Assembly: GCA_934101275.1 (NCBI GenBank)
Contig: CAKOQM010000048.1
Coordinates: forward strand, 1-6,134
Length of the DNA stretch: 6,134 nucleotides
Origin: an uncultured Bacilli bacterium
GTDB taxonomy: Bacteria > Bacillota_I > Bacilli_A > RF39 > UBA660
Direction: 5' to 3'
A program made the position numbers and the translations under genes. Positions 4,910-6,134 of the stretch are shown in pieces. A model generated the notes under the pieces. That model made no database searches. It was not told the DNA's origin and saw nothing but the letters and a program-made list of their open reading frames with translations. Within the stretch, counting starts at the first letter, position 1; every line of letters begins with the position of its first letter.

Positions 4910-5172
4910 CGCGTGAATATGGCAATTGCTTTTTTTAATATTTCATTTTCTTCCTTGACTTTAGAAAGCTCCTTCTTTAGCTTTTGAAGTTCCTTATTAG
5001 TTGTAACTGTTCCATCTTCGTTTTTTATAGGTGAATAAAGTTTTACCCATTTATAAAGTACTGAACTACTTATGCCATATTCACGGGTAATCTCAGATGC
5101 CGGTTTTTTACCAAGATATAAATCAACAATAGTCTTTTTGAAGTCTTCATCAAATGTTTGTCCTTTAGCCAT
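4903..5172 (-). CDS. IS3-family transposase OrfA (HTH and leucine zipper)
   Basis: OrfA binds the terminal inverted repeats, regulates transposition, and forms the N-terminal part of the OrfAB transposase. The 89-aa protein starts MAKGQTFDEDFKK and has the HTH_Tnp_1 fold over residues 6-46 (SEITREYGISSSVLYKWVKLY). Residues 59-85 form a Lys/Glu-rich coiled coil with Leu spaced as a zipper (ELQKLKKELSKVKEENEILKK), used for multimer formation. A GTG nine bases upstream is in frame, but the ATG at 5170-5172 is preferred because AAGGAG lies eight bases before it. The stop TAA overlaps the OrfB frame, which stays open up to 4942. Its promoter has its -35 box in the terminal repeat. Confidence 0.93.
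   Translation of the reverse strand: MAKGQTFDEDFKKTIVDLYLGKKPASEITREYGISSSVLYKWVKLYSPIKNEDGTVTTNKELQKLKKELSKVKEENEILKKAIAIFTRK
4906..4936 (-). promoter_or_regulatory. Programmed -1 frameshift window for OrfAB
   Basis: Two candidate slip sites lie in the OrfA/OrfB overlap. A classic heptamer A-AAA-AAA is at 4930-4936, within the codons for LKK. An A-AAA tetramer at 4906-4909 (CGA AAA TAA) is directly before the OrfA stop; slipping there gives TRKIKDKINF, which reads as a smoother continuation. OrfB is in the -1 frame relative to OrfA, as in other IS3 elements. Which site is used cannot be decided by eye, and no clear stimulatory structure was worked out. Confidence 0.65.
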
Positions 5173-5198
5173 TATAGACACTCCTTCTGTTTCTTGTT

Positions 5199-5228
5199 AT
5201 TTTAACATTGTCCACACTTTTGTGTCTA
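5199..5228 (-). promoter_or_regulatory. Transposase promoter with -35 box in the terminal repeat
   Basis: TAGACA (5223-5228; 5 of 6) and TAAAAT (5199-5204; 5 of 6) are 18 bases apart; transcription would start near 5192, about 20 bases before the OrfA ATG. The -35 box is inside the inverted repeat, so transposase binding to its end could repress its own gene. Confidence 0.62.
5208..5228. repeat. IS terminal inverted repeat, transposase-proximal end
   Basis: TTGTCCAC-ACTTT-TGTGTCTA is the partner of the repeat at 3971-3991 (16 of 21 positions match in two 8-base blocks). The flanks (TTTT at the left end, TATA here) do not give a clear target duplication. Confidence 0.88.
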
Positions 5229-5299
5229 TATATCTATACTAGCATCAATTAACACAATATATTTTTATGTACAATGTAGCGTGTATAAAAATTTTCATT

Positions 5300-5893
5300 T
5301 TAATTCCTTATAATATAAGGTTCATATATATTTTTATATTTATCTATAGTTTGGTTTACATCAAACCAATAAACATTCGTCAATATTCCATTTGATGGGT
5401 CTATCTCTGTTCTTTCTAATTTTCCACCCAATGCCTTTAATGTTTTATCTGAACCAATATTACTAACATCACAATCTAACATCACTCTATCCAAACCAAT
5501 TTTTTTTGCTTCTTTCATACCTAAATATAAATTTATTTTATTATAACCTTTTCTTCTCTCTGTTGGTCTGATTCCATATCCTATATGCCCTCCAAATTGT
5601 AGCATAGCTTCACTCAAATTCCACCTAACATTGATTGTACCCACAATTTTATCATCATTTTTTCTAACAAGTAAAAAAGTCTTGCCTTGACATCTACCCA
5701 TTTTTTCGGCATATTCTTTATTTTCCATATTCAAACATCTTTCTAATGCATATTCAAAGGTATAACCTTCTAATATTTTATCTAACGATCCCATTCCATT
5801 AATATTTGATTTATATTCAACAAATTCATTAATGTATTCTATTATTTCATCTTTTCTTTTCATTGATGGTGTTTCAAAATAAAATTTTTCCAT
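5300..5893 (-). CDS. GNAT-family N-acetyltransferase (COG3981-like)
   Basis: GNAT enzymes transfer an acetyl group from acetyl-CoA to an amine. The 197-aa length and layout fit the predicted acetyltransferases of COG3981; no substrate is known for this protein. The core strand before the cofactor loop is KIVGTINVRWNL (82-93), then GGHIGYGIRPTERRKGYNKI (101-120), where R114-K115-G116 forms the pyrophosphate loop of motif A. The last position of the usual Q/R-x-x-G-x-G/A is Asn118, an uncommon choice. The helix and strand after it (NLYLGMKEAKKIGLDRVMLD, 121-140) and the NIGSDKTLKALGG segment (145-157) are typical of motifs A and B. The ATG has GAAGGAAAAG upstream. It is a single-gene unit with its own promoter; 71 bases of AT-rich sequence without a clear terminator separate it from the IS. 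Confidence 0.9.
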   Translation of the reverse strand: MEKFYFETPSMKRKDEIIEYINEFVEYKSNINGMGSLDKILEGYTFEYALERCLNMENKEYAEKMGRCQGKTFLLVRKNDDKIVGTINVRWNLSEAMLQFGGHIGYGIRPTERRKGYNKINLYLGMKEAKKIGLDRVMLDCDVSNIGSDKTLKALGGKLERTEIDPSNGILTNVYWFDVNQTIDKYKNIYEPYIIRN

Positions 5894-5918
5894 AACTTTT
5901 CCTTCTAATATTTATCCT

Positions 5919-5947
5919 TTTATATCATTATTTAATGAAAATGTCCA
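5919..5947 (-). promoter_or_regulatory. Promoter of the acetyltransferase gene
   Basis: TGGACA (5942-5947; 5 of 6) and TATAAA (5919-5924; 5 of 6) are 17 bases apart, with a start expected near 5912, about 20 bases before the ATG. The -35 box is part of the 3' arm of the terminator hairpin at 5938-5973. Confidence 0.7.
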
Positions 5948-5973
5948 CATAATTTCAATCATGTGGACATTTT
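5938..5973 (-). terminator. Strong hairpin terminator after the SEC-C gene
   Basis: A perfect 13-bp inverted repeat, AAAATGTCCACAT and ATGTGGACATTTT, surrounds a 10-base loop, 35 bases after the SEC-C stop codon. The stem ends in TTTT on both strands, so it could work both ways, though no gene runs toward it on the plus strand. Confidence 0.8.
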
Positions 5974-6008
5974 GCAAACATTTCTTCATTATTGATTAAA
6001 TTTTTTTA

Positions 6009-6134
6009 CTACTTACCACAACAGTTTTTGTATTTTTTTCCGCTGCCGCAGAAACTCTGTACTCCAATATTATCTGTATTATTTGTATTTATAATATTAC
6101 CTGTATTTCAGGCTTTTCCAGACTAGGTAACATC
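6009..6134 (-). pseudogene. 3' end of a SEC-C motif gene, frame broken
   Basis: The last residues read FCGSGKKYKNCCGK before TAG (6009-6011), a SEC-C zinc motif as found at the C terminus of SecA and in small SEC-C proteins. The first cysteine of the usual C-x-C is Ser here (SFC), so one zinc ligand seems lost. Upstream lies an Asn/Thr-rich linker with a 15-base near-repeat (6093-6107 and 6066-6080). The frame then meets TGA (6108-6110) and TAG (6123-6125), while a neighbouring frame reads LPSLEKPEIQ up to the window edge. Adding one base near 6102-6104 would join the two into one open frame, so a single-base deletion, a sequencing error or true decay are all possible. Whether the parent is secA cannot be told from 126 bases. 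Confidence 0.65.

Larger units (their letters stand above)
3971..5228 (-). mobile_element. Complete IS3-family insertion sequence
   Basis: The element is about 1.26 kb, the usual size for IS3. It has imperfect terminal inverted repeats, an OrfA with HTH and zipper, and an OrfB with the DDE integrase core in the -1 frame. Transposition in this family goes through an excised circle made by the OrfAB fusion transposase. The coding frames, catalytic triad, promoter and both ends all look intact, so it may be active. The exact ends may be off by a few bases, because the outermost TG/CA expected for the family and a clear target duplication are not seen. It inserted between the GNAT gene and the four-cysteine gene without breaking either. 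Confidence 0.93.
5173..5230 (-). promoter_or_regulatory. Inverted repeat linking the IS tip to the OrfA start region
   Basis: The nine bases TATAGACAC at the IS tip (minus strand, 5222-5230) are exactly complementary to GTGTCTATA (5173-5181), which fills the gap between the OrfA Shine-Dalgarno and its ATG. An RNA entering from outside carries both arms and could block the start; an RNA from the element's own promoter starts near 5192 and lacks the outer arm. This is the arrangement by which some IS elements are shielded from outside transcription. The effect is inferred. Confidence 0.5.

Noticed and set aside
3955..5237. ATCTAT on both sides of the IS (3955-3960 and 5232-5237) as a target duplication
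   Set aside because: The copies are 10 and 3 bases from the repeats, so they do not abut matching ends; a six-base AT-rich match is easily chance.
5240..5300. Terminator after the acetyltransferase gene
   Set aside because: The only pairing (arms ATTTTTAT/ATAAAAAT) is A-T only with a 16-base loop, and further pairs need wobble on the opposite strand; too weak to call.
5938..5973. The GTCCACA/TGTGGAC hairpin as a solo IS end or MITE
   Set aside because: It shares only the short GTGGACA block with the IS repeats and is fully explained as a terminator; no second end or target duplication is seen.
1..6134. CRISPR array, tRNA or rRNA genes
   Set aside because: No regularly spaced repeats, no cloverleaf with a T-loop consensus and no rRNA-like block were found; the only rRNA-like signal is the short L1-site mimic.

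Overview
The window is AT-rich DNA from a low-GC Gram-positive bacterium of the Bacillota/Mycoplasmatota type. The evidence is the gene order rlmB, sigH-like, secE, nusG, rplK, which is the Bacillus-type order, together with strong AGGAGG-like ribosome binding sites and SigA-like promoters. Tryptophan is TGG and rlmB ends in TGA, so the standard bacterial code fits better than the Mycoplasma code. Species cannot be named; a Bacilli or Erysipelotrichia/RF39-like lineage is a guess. Every supported gene is on the minus strand, so transcription runs from high to low coordinates.

Right side (5229-6134): the edge holds the last part of a SEC-C motif gene that is broken in this window. Then come a strong hairpin terminator and a single COG3981-like GNAT acetyltransferase with its own promoter.

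Middle (3971-5228): a complete IS3-family insertion sequence with imperfect 21-bp terminal inverted repeats, an OrfA with HTH and leucine zipper, and an OrfB with an intact DD(35)E triad in the -1 frame. Between it and the core cluster lie about 180 bp without a clear gene, and then an unrecognised 163-aa protein with a four-cysteine cluster, its own promoter and an unusual translation start region.

Left side (1-3190): the conserved information-processing cluster. One promoter drives rlmB (23S rRNA 2'-O-methyltransferase), a SigH-like sigma factor and an unrecognised single-pass membrane protein, with 4-nt and 8-nt overlaps between successive genes. The membrane protein lies where rpmG often sits. 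After a terminator/attenuator-like hairpin come secE (translocon subunit) and nusG (transcription elongation factor), overlapping by one base. Then come a weak terminator, the rplK promoter, and a leader that looks like the 23S rRNA site for ribosomal protein L1, followed by the start of rplK (L11).

A repeated architectural theme is that the terminator of one unit overlaps the promoter of the next (nusG/rplK, 163-aa gene/rlmB, SEC-C/GNAT). The most interesting regulatory readings are the L1-type leader, the possible blocking of transposase translation on read-through transcripts of the IS, and the hairpin placed between a Shine-Dalgarno and the start of the four-cysteine protein. No clearly new multi-gene system is visible.
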